Positions 23,466-33,811 of a DNA stretch of 64,000 bases are shown here, one piece after another. Source of the stretch: Cyathus striatus. Taxonomy: Eukaryota > Basidiomycota > Agaricomycetes > Agaricales > Nidulariaceae. Within the stretch, counting starts at the first letter, position 1. The number at the start of each line of letters is the position of its first letter. The stretch covers positions 2,356,001 through 2,420,000 of the forward strand of contig JAOVFP010000019.1 of assembly GCA_025738555.1 (NCBI GenBank), read 5' to 3'. A program made the position numbers and the translations under genes. The notes under the pieces were generated by a model. The model made no database searches, had not been told where the DNA came from, and saw nothing but the letters and a program-made list of their open reading frames with translations.

Positions 23466-23543
23466 ATTCTGGGTTGTGTTACACAACCCAGAATGCTACT
23501 ACTAAATAGACCTAGAAATTTCTAGGTCTATTTAGTAGTAGCA
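23466..23543. repeat. Two abutting palindromes: 29-bp hairpin and perfect 50-bp palindrome
   Basis: First hairpin: arms 23466-23479 (ATTCTGGGTTGTGT) and 23481-23494, with a 1-nt loop. Second: arms 23494-23518 and 23519-23543 are exact reverse complements over 25 bp with no spacer, centred on CCTAGAAATTTCTAGG. They share base 23494, so the whole 78 bp could extrude as two adjacent cruciform arms. Perfect, spacer-free palindromes of this size are normally unstable. Confidence 0.95.
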
Positions 23544-23767
23544 AGTTACTGGTTAAGTACTAGTATATTTGTTATTGCACGTCTATGTGGTCCAGAACAA
23601 ATACTATGCAACACCTTGACCTCGACAACATGTTACATCTCGATGTCCTCCAAATGTGCACCATACCACCGAATCTTTCTTGTGAGTGAAAGAGGGATCA
23701 ATTTTTTGTAAGTTACCATGGGGTACATATACGATCGCGTTTTATAAATGGCTATGGCTCTGGAGGC
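23544..23767. other. Sequence downstream of the gag ORF
   Basis: On the minus strand the gag frame continues for about 45 codons after its TAG stop (AIAIYKTRSYMYPMVTY), then stops again. No zinc knuckle, protease or reverse transcriptase follows. Confidence 0.4.
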
Positions 23768-24487
23768 CTAAAAATGTTCAATCTGCCTCTGGAGAGCCTC
23801 AAATTTCGCGTTACGCTCGATGCCTTCACGGATGTGGGTGATCTTGATATTGACGATCGCATCGGTAAATGCAGCCCAGCTATCGTAGTGGACTTCGAGG
23901 CGATCGCGCAAGGCCTCTGGTAGGTTTTCGCGGATGTAGCCAACGTAAGTAGCTCCTCCCGCCAATTCCGCGTTCTGAGCCAACTCGAGAGCATTGTATG
24001 CGAATGCAATATGGGATAACACAGAGGCACTGCCATACGGAACTTCCTTGAGAAGGTCCTCAGGATTCAGATAGAGAGAGATCAGTTCACGCTCCCAGTC
24101 CGCTCGCGAGTTTTCAAGCCCGATCTTGAAGGGGAATCGCAAGAGAAATGCCTCTTTCAATTCAGACCACGACGACTTTGGAGTCGTGGGTAATTCATAC
24201 CACTTCTCCGCAGGTGACCCTGCCTTCATGAAGGCGCCGAATATAGTGATCATATCTTCTTCAGTTTTCCGAAGAATGAGCATCTTTCCCCGAAAAGACT
24301 TGACGTACTCTTCCGCTGATAGTTCATCATCCTGAGGTCTTCCAGAGAAAAAAGTTATGTCCATTCCCATTGCAATGTACAGGAGTGGGTCGATAGATGC
24401 AGATGATGATGAGCGAGACAATGGAGGGGAGGTGACAGGTGATGAGCCTGCCACGCTACCACCGAGTTGGTTTGGCATTATGGGCAT
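23768..24487 (-). CDS. Retrotransposon gag-like protein (LTR retroelement remnant)
   Basis: An uninterrupted 239-codon frame: Ser-rich N-terminus, then MGMDITFFSGRPQDDELSAE, FRGKMLILRKTEEDMITIF, AEKWYELPTTPKSSWSELKE and AFLLRFPFK. This layout, with a W-Y pair then SW..LK..F..RF, is the retrotransposon gag capsid fold of fungal Ty3/gypsy-type elements. The C-terminal part is helical and ends in a coiled-coil-like EALQRQIEHF. No zinc knuckle and no pol gene are found on either side, so it is a deleted element or a domesticated gag. An intact frame amid decayed surroundings is notable. Confidence 0.7.
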   Translation of the reverse strand: MPIMPNQLGGSVAGSSPVTSPPLSRSSSSASIDPLLYIAMGMDITFFSGRPQDDELSAEEYVKSFRGKMLILRKTEEDMITIFGAFMKAGSPAEKWYELPTTPKSSWSELKEAFLLRFPFKIGLENSRADWERELISLYLNPEDLLKEVPYGSASVLSHIAFAYNALELAQNAELAGGATYVGYIRENLPEALRDRLEVHYDSWAAFTDAIVNIKITHIREGIERNAKFEALQRQIEHF

Positions 24488-24705
24488 AGAGGGTGGAGAG
24501 CAGACCCAATTCCTGAGCCTATTAAATACAATTTAGATAGTTTTGGTTTGAATAGTTTCCAGAAACAGCCAATCAAAATGAGATCCCAAAGAGATATAAC
24601 TATTCTCACGTACGAACCACGTTCAAACTTGCTAATCATTCTAGTTCCGAATACAATAAACTCTGGGGCAATACTTAAACTGATAACTTATAATGATCTA
24701 GCCTA

Positions 24706-26150
24706 ACTATATAGGGTGCAACTCTATAGATATGTTTGTAAATATCTGAATTGGGGACGCTCGGAAATCATCGGATGTAATCTCTACTGATGGAGCCGGG
24801 TCAATGAACGTGAACAACGAAGGCGCGTTGGATAGCTGTACCAGTGTCGAATGGCGAACCCTTAAAGTAAATTATTAGTAGTGGATTAAAAATTTTAAAT
24901 GAGCTCAGCGTTGTTTATTAACCTTTGTAACGTCAGAAGGATACGCGGTCGATATTGCGTCCAGTTGAACGTCTGTGATCCCGGGAAGATATCTAGAATG
25001 AGTAGTTAGTTAGCAAAATACCATGACAATAGATATAAACTTCGACCTACATAGATACATACTCGCGGAAATCGGCTTCGGTCCTATATATATAGATGAA
25101 TGAGCACGCATTGTGAGTATTTATTACGCAGAGTAACGTACGTAACATTCAGACTTGAAAGGGCAAAAATTTCAATCCAGTTAGCTTAGTAGAATTGTCT
25201 GCATTGTAAGTGAAGAACATACGTTCCCTCATCATCTGTATCTCCGCTGATAATTGGAATCTATTGAAATTCCTGTAGACGAACTAGATAATGATTATAT
25301 TTGTGATAAATATACCTTCACATACAGTCCTTTACTGACAGAAGTTGTTGGACTACGGGCTACGAAATCTCCATCAATGGTCGGTTCATACGCTATCTGC
25401 AGACTACGGTAGGTGGAAAGGCTTGGAGTATTGTTAACGGCAGCCATGAGAGTGTCAAAGGGGGTGTCACGAAGACACGCAAAAGTGTCCTGCGACCCAC
25501 CGCACCCTGTGTCGGACACTAGTTGATCGTAGACAGATTGTTTGTCTTTTATGTCGTATCATGGCTTCAGTGTACCAGATTGCTAGAAATGATAAATTAA
25601 TGAGGTGGCTAAAAGCTACTATATTTCAATAATAATAATACCATGACAGCCGCGCGGAACAGTCCATCTGTGTTTCCGTTGTTATTAACGAGATGCATAG
25701 CGACGGAGATTGATCCAGCACTTTCTCCCCAGCTGTAAGAGCATAATAATGAGTACAGAATTGATCATTCATCATCGTAAAGCTTACATCGTAACTTTCT
25801 CGGGATCTCCTCCAAACAACCCAATATATTTCTGAACCCACTTCATGGCAAATCGCTCTGACCGTACAATGAGCACGACAAATGAAGAGGAGAGGTGGAA
25901 ACCTCTTACGATCTTTCAGGCCAAGATTTCCGGCACCAGCTGCTTGAGCTTCTTTACCACCCAAAAACCCAAACGCTGAAATCATTAGAGCTACTGTTTA
26001 TTACAACATAAAGGCATGTCTTACCATTAAGTCGATAGTTAGCAGAGACATATATGACAGGCTCCCCGAGAGTGATAGAACGATTGGCGACAGAATCTCC
26101 AACATTGAATGAAGTGTCCCCTACTTCGAATCCACCTATGCAAAGTCAGG
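24706..26150 (-). pseudogene. Carboxylesterase pseudogene (copy 1), 5'-truncated and internally deleted
   Basis: Homologous exon by exon to the intact esterase at 41067-43629. Preserved pieces include LGFLGGKEAQAAGAGNLGLK, the nucleophile elbow WGESAG, QLVSDTGCGGSQDTFACLRD and SGD.DDEGT. Defects: the signal peptide and first exons are absent beyond about 26150; the intron that should precede GGF is cut to about 23 bp; a TGA at 25559-25561 replaces Leu; and about 500 bp are missing at about 24833, fusing the GSPFDTGTA exon to the last exon and removing the His loop. Its elbow is the usual GESAG, unlike the intact copy's GASAG. Confidence 0.85.
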
Positions 26151-26646
26151 ACCGAAGTTCATGTCGTACTAGCTTTTACTAACCGCCAAAGGCAGACTGG
26201 CAGACGCTATTACTCACCGGAACCCCTAAGCATTCTCTCGCCAATCCTGGCCAACCCAGCTTACTACAGCAGCCATAATGGAGGATTGTGCCGCATGAAC
26301 CTATCCTTCAAAACTTCATACGGACATTGAGTCTAGCGCTGTATCGTTTCTGCGTAACGGTGATGCGATGTCGAGCATTGTGATTGAGACTCAGCGCTCA
26401 GCGCTCAGTAACGATTCGTTTGGGGAACCTAGGAACTGTTAGACACGGATTGAAGACGAAGTGGGGAGGGGAGGGTTCCTTTGAGGTACCAGCCGCAGGC
26501 TTGTGCCAGCCTTCAAGTGGCAAGTGGTGATGGAACAGACAGTGAGTCGTGACAAAGCTGTAATTTGCCGGTTCCGAGAAGGTCTTGCTAAATAGATACA
26601 AATATAGCGACACTCTCCGCTTCGGGACTTTTCTCGGCTATGTAAC
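26151..26646. other. Upstream flank of the esterase pseudogene, including shared block P (copy 1)
   Basis: Positions 26362-26390 resemble 44568-44596 of the intact locus (GAGCATTGTGATTGAGACTC). Positions 26540-26640 resemble 44715-44780, 50160-50240 and 55125-55205, sharing TGGCAAA..TGC.ATTTGCC, CCGAGAAGG and TTTTCTCGGCT. About 1.5 kb present in the intact locus is missing here. Confidence 0.6.
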
Positions 26647-26654
26647 CTTAGTGG
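26647..26654. repeat. hAT target-site duplication, left copy (CTTAGTGG)
   Basis: Eight bases directly before the left terminus, repeated exactly at 31513-31520. Confidence 0.95.
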
Positions 26655-26982
26655 TAGTGTTGTGAAAGGGCTAGATACGGTGAAGCTCGGCTCGGCTGGA
26701 AGCAGCTGACCCTGCAGCTCGGCTTAGACTGGCTCGGCTAAGCAGCTAAGTCATGGCTAACTACTATTTATGGGTATGTAGTTTAGCTAGACCATAAGTT
26801 ACGCATATTCCAAAGGTTATTACTTCTTCTTTGAACATTTTATGTATATTTGCAGTGACGAATGTTATAAATCATATAATATGAGAGTATGCAATTTTTA
26901 AATAAATACAACATGATTTAATAGATATTAATGATGATTTACGATCAAGAACTATCAGAGTTCATAAGTATTAACGAAGTCA

Positions 26983-29900
26983 TCAAACATTTGTAGCTGC
27001 TATGGGGTGTAATGTATCATAAAATGCCTCAATGTCTTCAGGACAAATGACTGAGTCCTGAGCATGATCCTCCATCAATTGAAGTTCCGACCTAGTATCC
27101 ATACCTCCAGTGAAATGCAAATCAGTAGTACCTTTCTTTGAAAATTTGAGCATTTGCAAAGCCTCCATGAGCTCTGGCATGATGCAATTGCGACGCGAAG
27201 TTTTAGTTTCTTTTGCTGATGAAAAAACACGTTCACACGGCACAGAAGATCCTTGAATAGGTAGTACGTCTAATGCGAGAAGAAAAGCTGTTGGAAATCG
27301 CAACTGGTTTTCCTTAAAAAAAATGAACATAAGCTTTACATATTTGAGTCACTGAATCGGAAATATACACATACTTGCCAAAAAGTTACCATATCTGTAC
27401 TTGGCTGTACATCGAGAAAGTATGTGTCCACTTCTGCTTGTAACGAGCATTCAGTGGATGTGTCTTGCAAACCCATATCATTACCCAGAAGCAATTCGGC
27501 CCATTTGTTATCACCAAATTCGTCCTCCACTTGAGGATTTTCAGGCATGACTGGCATAGGTGCCTCAGTATTACGAGCATAATAGAGTGGTTCCAACTAT
27601 ATAACAACAGTGAGCATAAAGAATATATAATTTATTGCACTTACATGCTTTATAAAGAGCTTCCATGCATTGTCAACCTCAGTGGGTGTGTTTATCTCAA
27701 ACCATCGCAGCTTCTTTGATGGATTAAGTACTGAAATGATCAATATAAATATAGAACAAGAAGTAACTATCACTTAACTTACATATTGCCAGAGTGTATG
27801 CTGGAACTTCAAATGTGTAGCTCTGATACTCCTGTAATTTAATAATACCCCTCTCAATAACCGAAAAATATTTAGGCATTTCTCGTTGATACTTCTTCCA
27901 AAGCAATATCATGTATCTGAAAGTTGGAAGTGCATATGACAATGTTGGAGTTTTTTCTGCTGATAAGAGCTGCTGGAAGCCATGTGGAACCTAAAATCGA
28001 TGCAGGAATACATTTTTTCAGCAGCTATGTGATAAATAATACATACTTCGAGGATCTTTAAATAATCTTGCAATGTTAACCATGCTTCAGAGGATAACTT
28101 GTAGTTCCGTAGTGTAGAGACTTGGCCAACATAACCATCAATTCCCTAAAAATCAAATTAGTACATAATATATGAGTTTTATCAGACTAGATAAATCTTA
28201 CTCATTGAAGAAATAATGCACATTGAATCATCAAATAAGTTGATGACCAGCGTGTCTCAACATCTCATAAAAGCTCCAGCTGCTTGATGTTATGTTTCTT
28301 CAATTCATTGGAAAATCCTTGCCGATGTTGTGGAGAAGACCAAATCTTGTACAAAAATCAAAAATTCATTAGCTCTTATGGTATTACCATGAATATGAAA
28401 CATACAATATGAATAATGGTTCGCAAAAGGGCAATTGGATCACAATGGTGTTTTGCTGCAACTGGATCATAATCAGCTGCAGTTTCCTTTGCAAACTGTA
28501 GATCTGTAATTGTGCATAGAACAGCTTGGCAAGCAAGGTTAACTATGTGGGGGAAACAACTTCAAAATTGATTATGAATTACAATATAGAACATATAAAT
28601 ATTAGGAAACAAATACCGAATACGCCGTTCAATGTTACAGAATGCAATACCACTGGCATCGAGATGAGCTTTAAGGTCCCTCGTAAGTGTATCATTATTT
28701 GAAGCATTATCCATTGTTACCCATCCGACCTAAGAATAACTTAGTATTAATTATAGAGTACTAGAATGACATCTCATACCTTCTGAATATGAAAGCGCTC
28801 AAGTGTTTTCATGAATGCGATTCCTAAATGCTCGCCAGTATGGTGACCAGGAACTCTAGAAAATCCTATTAAATCAGCTCGAAGTTTTAAGATGTACTGT
28901 GGCCCGGTAGGCATTGTCTTCAAATGTGTCAAAATAGAGTGCATAGTTATTGCCATGTAAGGTACTCCATTGGGATCAGTCCACATGTCAGTTGTAAAAG
29001 ACAACTTTCCAACAGTACACTATACATTACTACTGTGAGTTGCTAATATGCTGAAAATGATTTTATTTACATACCTGGACTTCTACGAATATTTTCAATG
29101 TGATCATCCAACATCTTTGATATATGATTTCGGATACTAGCTCGGTATGGAATGTCCTTATCCTGGAGATCCTTCCATAACATTAGAAATATGCTATGAA
29201 GATATGGACTTTCAACCACATTCAGAGACTAATACTGTAAATAAGATATATGTGAAAGACAAAATAATTAAACCACATTACCTGGTCATCTGTGACAACC
29301 CACTCTGTAATTGCATTGATAAATGCCTCAGGTGTGAAAGGTTTGTATTTTGGGCCTATTGATTGACCTGGAATAGTATGTGCCTGATCCTTTCGGTGGT
29401 CATCCATGGCCCTGCACACTTGTGGATCCTTTGAGGATATTTCAATGCCAAATCGATCACATGATGTAACCCACTCTTCAAGATGCTGAGAAGAGAGATG
29501 ATAACGAAGGACACCAGTTGATGTAGTGTCTTTATAGATAGCGATCCCAAAGTCAGGATAAATGGCTCGCTGTTTTCTACATGAAATGAATTTGAATACC
29601 ATAAAGAATGTAGAAATAAACTTACTGGCAAAGCTTACATACCCGCTGCATAGATGAGTCCTCCTCAAAAAAAAGCCAGACATCTTTAGCAGTTTTTCCA
29701 TTTTGAAAATGTTGCTGCTTTTTTGTACTGGCATTGGTTCTGCGACACCCTGTTCGAGGTGTTTTAGGTGTCTTACCCTGCAGGGTACCTGGTATATGAA
29801 GCTTTGCTAACTCCTGTCGAATTGGTGTTTCAACAGCATGGTCAAATGGTGTGTTCATTGTGCTTTGTGGTGGAGCACAAATGTGGAAGGGTGTATGCGC

Positions 29901-30077
29901 AGCAGGCTGGTGTGGTGTTGCAGCTATGAATGGGTCCGTATTTTCTATTAATGGCATGGACAGTATCTGTGGACTGTAATCAATTCGAGTGGGTGGAGGT
30001 GGCTGATGGCTACGATGCTTCGATGGTGGTGTATAATATACTGCTAAAATGTTCTTGTGTTGCAAAGGGGTAGCCAT
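26983..30077 (-). CDS. hAT transposase (BED zinc finger, RNase H-like core, hATC dimerisation domain)
   Basis: Starts MATPLQHKN at 30077. Exon 1 (29626-30077) ends in the BED finger half VCKLC; exon 2 (29282-29576) supplies YHLSSQH. Later exons read FTTDMWTDPNGVPYM (first catalytic Asp), GWVTMDNASNND (second Asp), CFPHIVNLACQ (C..H insertion-domain signature), ETRWSSTYLM and YALPTFRYMILLWKKYQ. The last exons carry the hATC block LDVLPIQGSSVPCERVFSSA with the catalytic Glu, then RRNCIMPELMEALQMLKF, and end AATNV. Enzymes of this family cut and paste their own element and make 8-bp target duplications, as seen here. Introns are short GT-AG. I saw no frameshift or stop, so the protein may be functional. 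Confidence 0.9.
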
Positions 30078-30499
30078 TCGAATCTAACAACACTCAGCTA
30101 CCACCAAATAATATAAAAGCTAAGGTAGTATCTTACATTTATGTCTACCACTGGCTCGGTTTCAGCAACTCTGACCAATTTTGACTTTTTACTAGTACAA
30201 TGTGTTTCTGTTACATTTCCCCAAAGTTTGTTATGAGTGAAACAAAGTCTTTAAATGGAATACATACTTTCGGCTATATCCTTGATATGGAATACTGTCT
30301 CCAGTGCGCTGTTGGCATAGTTCTTTTGACGAGTACTTTTCCGTTGCATAGTACAATAGAAACAAAGTGGGGAATGAAGTTCTAATGGAAATAAAGTCAG
30401 TTAAATATAAAGATGCGACGAAAAAAATGGAAAGTCACAGAAACCTTGCATTGTCATAAAAGTTTCATATATTGCAAATGAAGAGTCTGAAGACTGTAG

Positions 30500-31060
30500 A
30501 ATGGCAAGACTCTGTTGTCCTGCATGAAACAATGGAGGAGGGCCTAGTCCGATTACAGGGTCTCAGAAAAGCGAAGAATACTAAAGAAGAACAGGAACAT
30601 ACCACTGCGGATATTAAGCATCTTGTTTTCATGGTGCTGAAACATCACATTTGAGACTAATCAAGAATTCTTGAAGACCATTGAAGGACAAAACACTGTT
30701 TGGCATTGCCTCATGCTGAAACGAATACAGCTGGCCTTATTCAGCTGCAGGGTCTCAGGAATGTGAAGAATAAAGGAGAATGAGAGTGTACCACTGTGGA
30801 TATTAAGTATCTCATCTTCATGATACTGAAATATTACATCTGAGATATCTTGAGAAAGTTTTGAAGATTATGGAGCTGCACACCCCAAGATTGTGTTCTC
30901 CTATGCTGAAACGAATAGATAAGAACCTAATTAAATTTCAAGGTCTCAGAAAGGCATAGAATAAGGCAGAATTGGAGCATACCACTACGGATATTAAGTA
31001 GCTTGCATTCATGATACTGAAACATTGCACTGGAGACTTCTTGAGAACCCTACTACCAGA
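30500..31060 (+). repeat. Three tandem 191-bp units inside the hAT element
   Basis: The marker GGTCTCAG occurs at about 30559, 30750 and 30942. Each unit can be read as a degenerate version of LQGLRKAKN then HTTADIKHLVFM. Stops and a unit length not divisible by three show it is no longer one protein, but residue-level similarity suggests a coding ancestor. Confidence 0.75.
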
Positions 31061-31512
31061 GAGCCACATGTCATTGAATCTTCGTGATGAAGGCCTTACT
31101 ACTAGAAAGATCATTCTGAAACTATCAAACTTTTCATCCAGAGGATGGTGAATAGTGCAACTATATTTTGGAAGTGATATGGAGAAAAAGTACAGCTTGA
31201 AATAGGATTCAGTGGTTAATGGTAAGTGATCTAAAAACTAACTGAAACAATTGAAACTGCAGTACAAATACATATATTGAGATCAAAATACTCATAACTG
31301 ATTTAAATTAGTGTATGCAAGGAGGGAGCATGGAGGGAGCATGTAGGTTGCATGTAGGAGAAGAGTTGAGCGATTCACTCAGAGGTAACGGATCTGAGAC
31401 ATTTCTAAATTTGGAAGTCTTCCAGCTGATACCCTTAGCTGGACAGTGAGCCGCATAAGCTGCGAGCCGTGAGACTGGCTATGGCTCCTCAAGCCGAGCC
31501 ACAACAACACTA

Positions 31513-31520
31513 CTTAGTGG
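31513..31520. repeat. hAT target-site duplication, right copy (CTTAGTGG)
   Basis: Exact repeat of 26647-26654. Confidence 0.95.
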
Positions 31521-31920
31521 CCACTCAAGTGCTAGTTGCTTGGACTCCAACTTATGATGGGGATCCATGAGCCTTATATTGCAGACTCACTGATTGTCTG
31601 CTCTTTGACCTCAAAGGCTATTCATCATTCACCTCCAAACATTCTGCTTAACTGTACTTACAGCTGTTTGCTGAATGATGTAGCACCCAGGTTGACAGCA
31701 CACATAGGCGGAGTTTGCCGGCTCATCCATCCTGGCCCAGGGACATGGCTGCACCAACGACTATTCCTCAAGGGGCATACATATGATGCCTGTGGATCCC
31801 CAGCACCAGTTTTATTCTAAGCCCATCACCAAGTAAACTGTACGTGTTCCGTGGAATTTACTATCGTCTCGTTGACGAATTTGTTGGGGAAGCTTGCTTC
31901 CCCTATTTGTTTGCGTTGGC

Positions 31921-32255
31921 GACCCAAAATGCATAGTGGCTGTGCATGCACGGAATTTTGTTAGTCAGCAGCTCTGGGGATCCAAAATGCGTAGTGGCTG
32001 TGCATGCGCAGAACGTTAGTCAGCAGCTCTGGGGACCCAAAATGCGTAGTGGCTGTGCATGCGCGGTGCGTTAGTCAGCAGGCTCTGGGGACCCAAAATG
32101 CGTAGTGGCTGTGCATGCGCGGTGCATTAGTCAGCTCTGGCTCTGCCATTCTGGTGACGCATTTATTGCGAGCAAAATGCGTAGTGACTTAGTCAGCGGC
32201 TCTGGGGACGTAAAATGCATAGTGGCAGTGCATGCGCGGTGCATTAGTCAGCACC
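31921..32255 (+). repeat. Minisatellite of about 56 bp, six units
   Basis: Units contain CCAAAATGCGTAGTGGCTGT, GCATGCGCGGTGC, TTAGTCAGCAG and CTCTGGGG, starting near 31921, 31980, 32035, 32091, 32174 and 32209. The fifth unit is deleted and the fourth carries an extra CTGGTGACGC tail. Confidence 0.9.
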
Positions 32256-32914
32256 TACCTCTCTTCGAGTTGTCGCGCACTGTGCACAGAACACAATTTC
32301 ACAAAATGTTACTGTATCAAACCTCACATAAATTAGACACATTCTCATCATCAAAATATCTCTGCCCATTTAAATAGCCTGTATATAAAATTACTTTAAA
32401 TTCTTTTATGTACTTTTCCATAACCACTTCAAATGCTACTTATTGGATGCTTACTAGGTAACTGCCACATACATAACTCCTGTATAAAGTGTTTCCATAC
32501 ATTTACTCTTGATTTTCTCGCCATTGAATAATTGGAATAAAGTGGGAGCTATTAAAATGAGTGCATAACTGTGGAAATGCTGTAACAGCTAGTTGCAGCT
32601 AGTAAAACAAAGGAAAAATATTATAATGAAGATAGCATAATTAGAACAAAGGTAAAATAAATAAAATAATGCACAGGCAGTCAATAAAAAGGTTTCTGTC
32701 TCCTAACAAGAAATGTGAAAGTAAATTTCTTATCCAAGCAAGGTTTCTACCAATCCAGGTGTCAGAAACTCTTGAATGAGTATCTAACAACTAAACTCAT
32801 TATGTATAAAAAGGAAATAACTAGAAAACTAGGATTCGTCAAGCTTGCCCTTTAATGTGCGTCGCGAAGCGACGTACATTACATGTTAAACAGAAAAAAG
32901 ATATTGAGTAGTAG

Positions 32915-33610
32915 CTAATTGTTAACTGAATACACGGTTTCCTTCTTAACATGTAGCCCGCAATGCCTAAACCACCCTTCTGCTTTCACAGCTGTTAGCT
33001 TAAATATAACGTCCCATATCATTGCATATGGATTCATGGTATGCTCCCCTGTGAGATCGCTGAGAACACAGTCCGCGATTGAAGCGAAGCGAAGCTCTGA
33101 TGCAAGAAAATCCCTCTTCGATTGGATAGAGATCTGGCAAGTACACAAGATCAAGTCGTATTCCACTGCAAATCAAGTGTTAGGAAGGCTTAAATCATAT
33201 TTACGATAGCCTACAGATGCACCTTCCTTCTATCATGAACATGCTGGCCTGTAGACTTATGGATTCGCGTGTTATTCATGATAACTACTGAGTTGAGCAG
33301 TAGAAAATGACTCATTTGTTCCAATAGGCATTTGATAAAGTGACTGAGGATTTGAAAACGTCGAGATATTCGAATGGAATCGAAGAAAGGAGCGCGTAGC
33401 ATTGAGTTCTTATAGGAATGTAAGTTGCTCAGGTCATAATGAACGAGTATACAGACGATGTACCACTGTCCATGCACGAAAAATCGTGGCTCGAAGCTCT
33501 CTATCCATTCAAAGCCCATCCATCCTCGCGATACACAAAATAGCCTTTTCATGTGGTTTTCATCCACATAAACGCATTCGGACAATCATGTTCTTGATAT
33601 CGCGAGAGCT
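32915..33610 (-). pseudogene. Tc1/mariner-type DDE transposase, broken
   Basis: Fragments in order on the minus strand: CVYVDENHMKRL (first Asp), RGWMGFEWIE, RFFVHGQWYIVCILV, FIKCLLEQMSHF, SVVIMNNTRIHKS, then after a frame change LVYLPDLYPIEEGFSCIRAS (third acidic residue), and after another change VKAEGWFRHCGLH. The second catalytic Asp of the usual I-x-M-D-N motif is Asn (MNN). Frame changes and this substitution make it inactive. The N-terminal DNA-binding region was not identified. Confidence 0.85.
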
Positions 33611-33811
33611 GAAGTGTCGGATTCCAACACGAAGGCAGCATGTAGTGAGTATGAAGACAGAGCTACTTAGCGCTAAGCAGGTGGAGTGGTGGAGTGGACT
33701 AGGAGTTGGAGGCGGAACCGGTTAGTTGGCTAAGGTCTCGGCAGTGCTAGGCCAATCAATTCAGCTATGTGTGCTGTCAACCTGGGTGCTACATCATTCA
33801 GCAAACAGCTG

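Larger units (their letters stand above)
26655..31512 (-). mobile_element. Complete hAT transposon (4858 bp)
   Basis: Termini are TAGTGTTGTG at 26655 and the complement of TAGTGTTGTTG at 31512, flanked by the exact 8-bp duplication CTTAGTGG, the hallmark of hAT. Subterminal GGCTCGGCT motifs occur on both sides (26692-26745 and 31480-31500) and are probable transposase-binding sites. It carries a multi-exon transposase with no stop seen in any exon, and a triple 191-bp repeat upstream of it. The intact target duplication and open frames suggest a recent insertion. It sits in the upstream region of the esterase pseudogene. Confidence 0.95.
31661..33811 (-). mobile_element. Tc1/mariner-type element (2151 bp), decayed
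   Basis: The ends are perfect inverted repeats of about 48 bp, beginning CAGCTGTTTGCTGAATGATG and flanked by TA on both sides (31659-31660 and 33812-33813), as expected for Tc1/mariner. It contains a broken transposase on the minus strand and a 56-bp minisatellite. Perfect termini around a ruined transposase suggest the ends were still mobilised in trans until recently. Confidence 0.9.

Noticed and set aside
23494..23560. Helitron 3' end (hairpin followed by CTRR)
   Set aside because: A CTGG lies 7 bp after the palindrome, but the hairpin is far longer than Helitron hairpins, and no RepHel protein or TC start was found.
23768..24487. Retroviral or other animal-virus origin of the gag-like frame
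   Set aside because: The layout is that of fungal LTR retrotransposon gag; there is no envelope or other viral gene.
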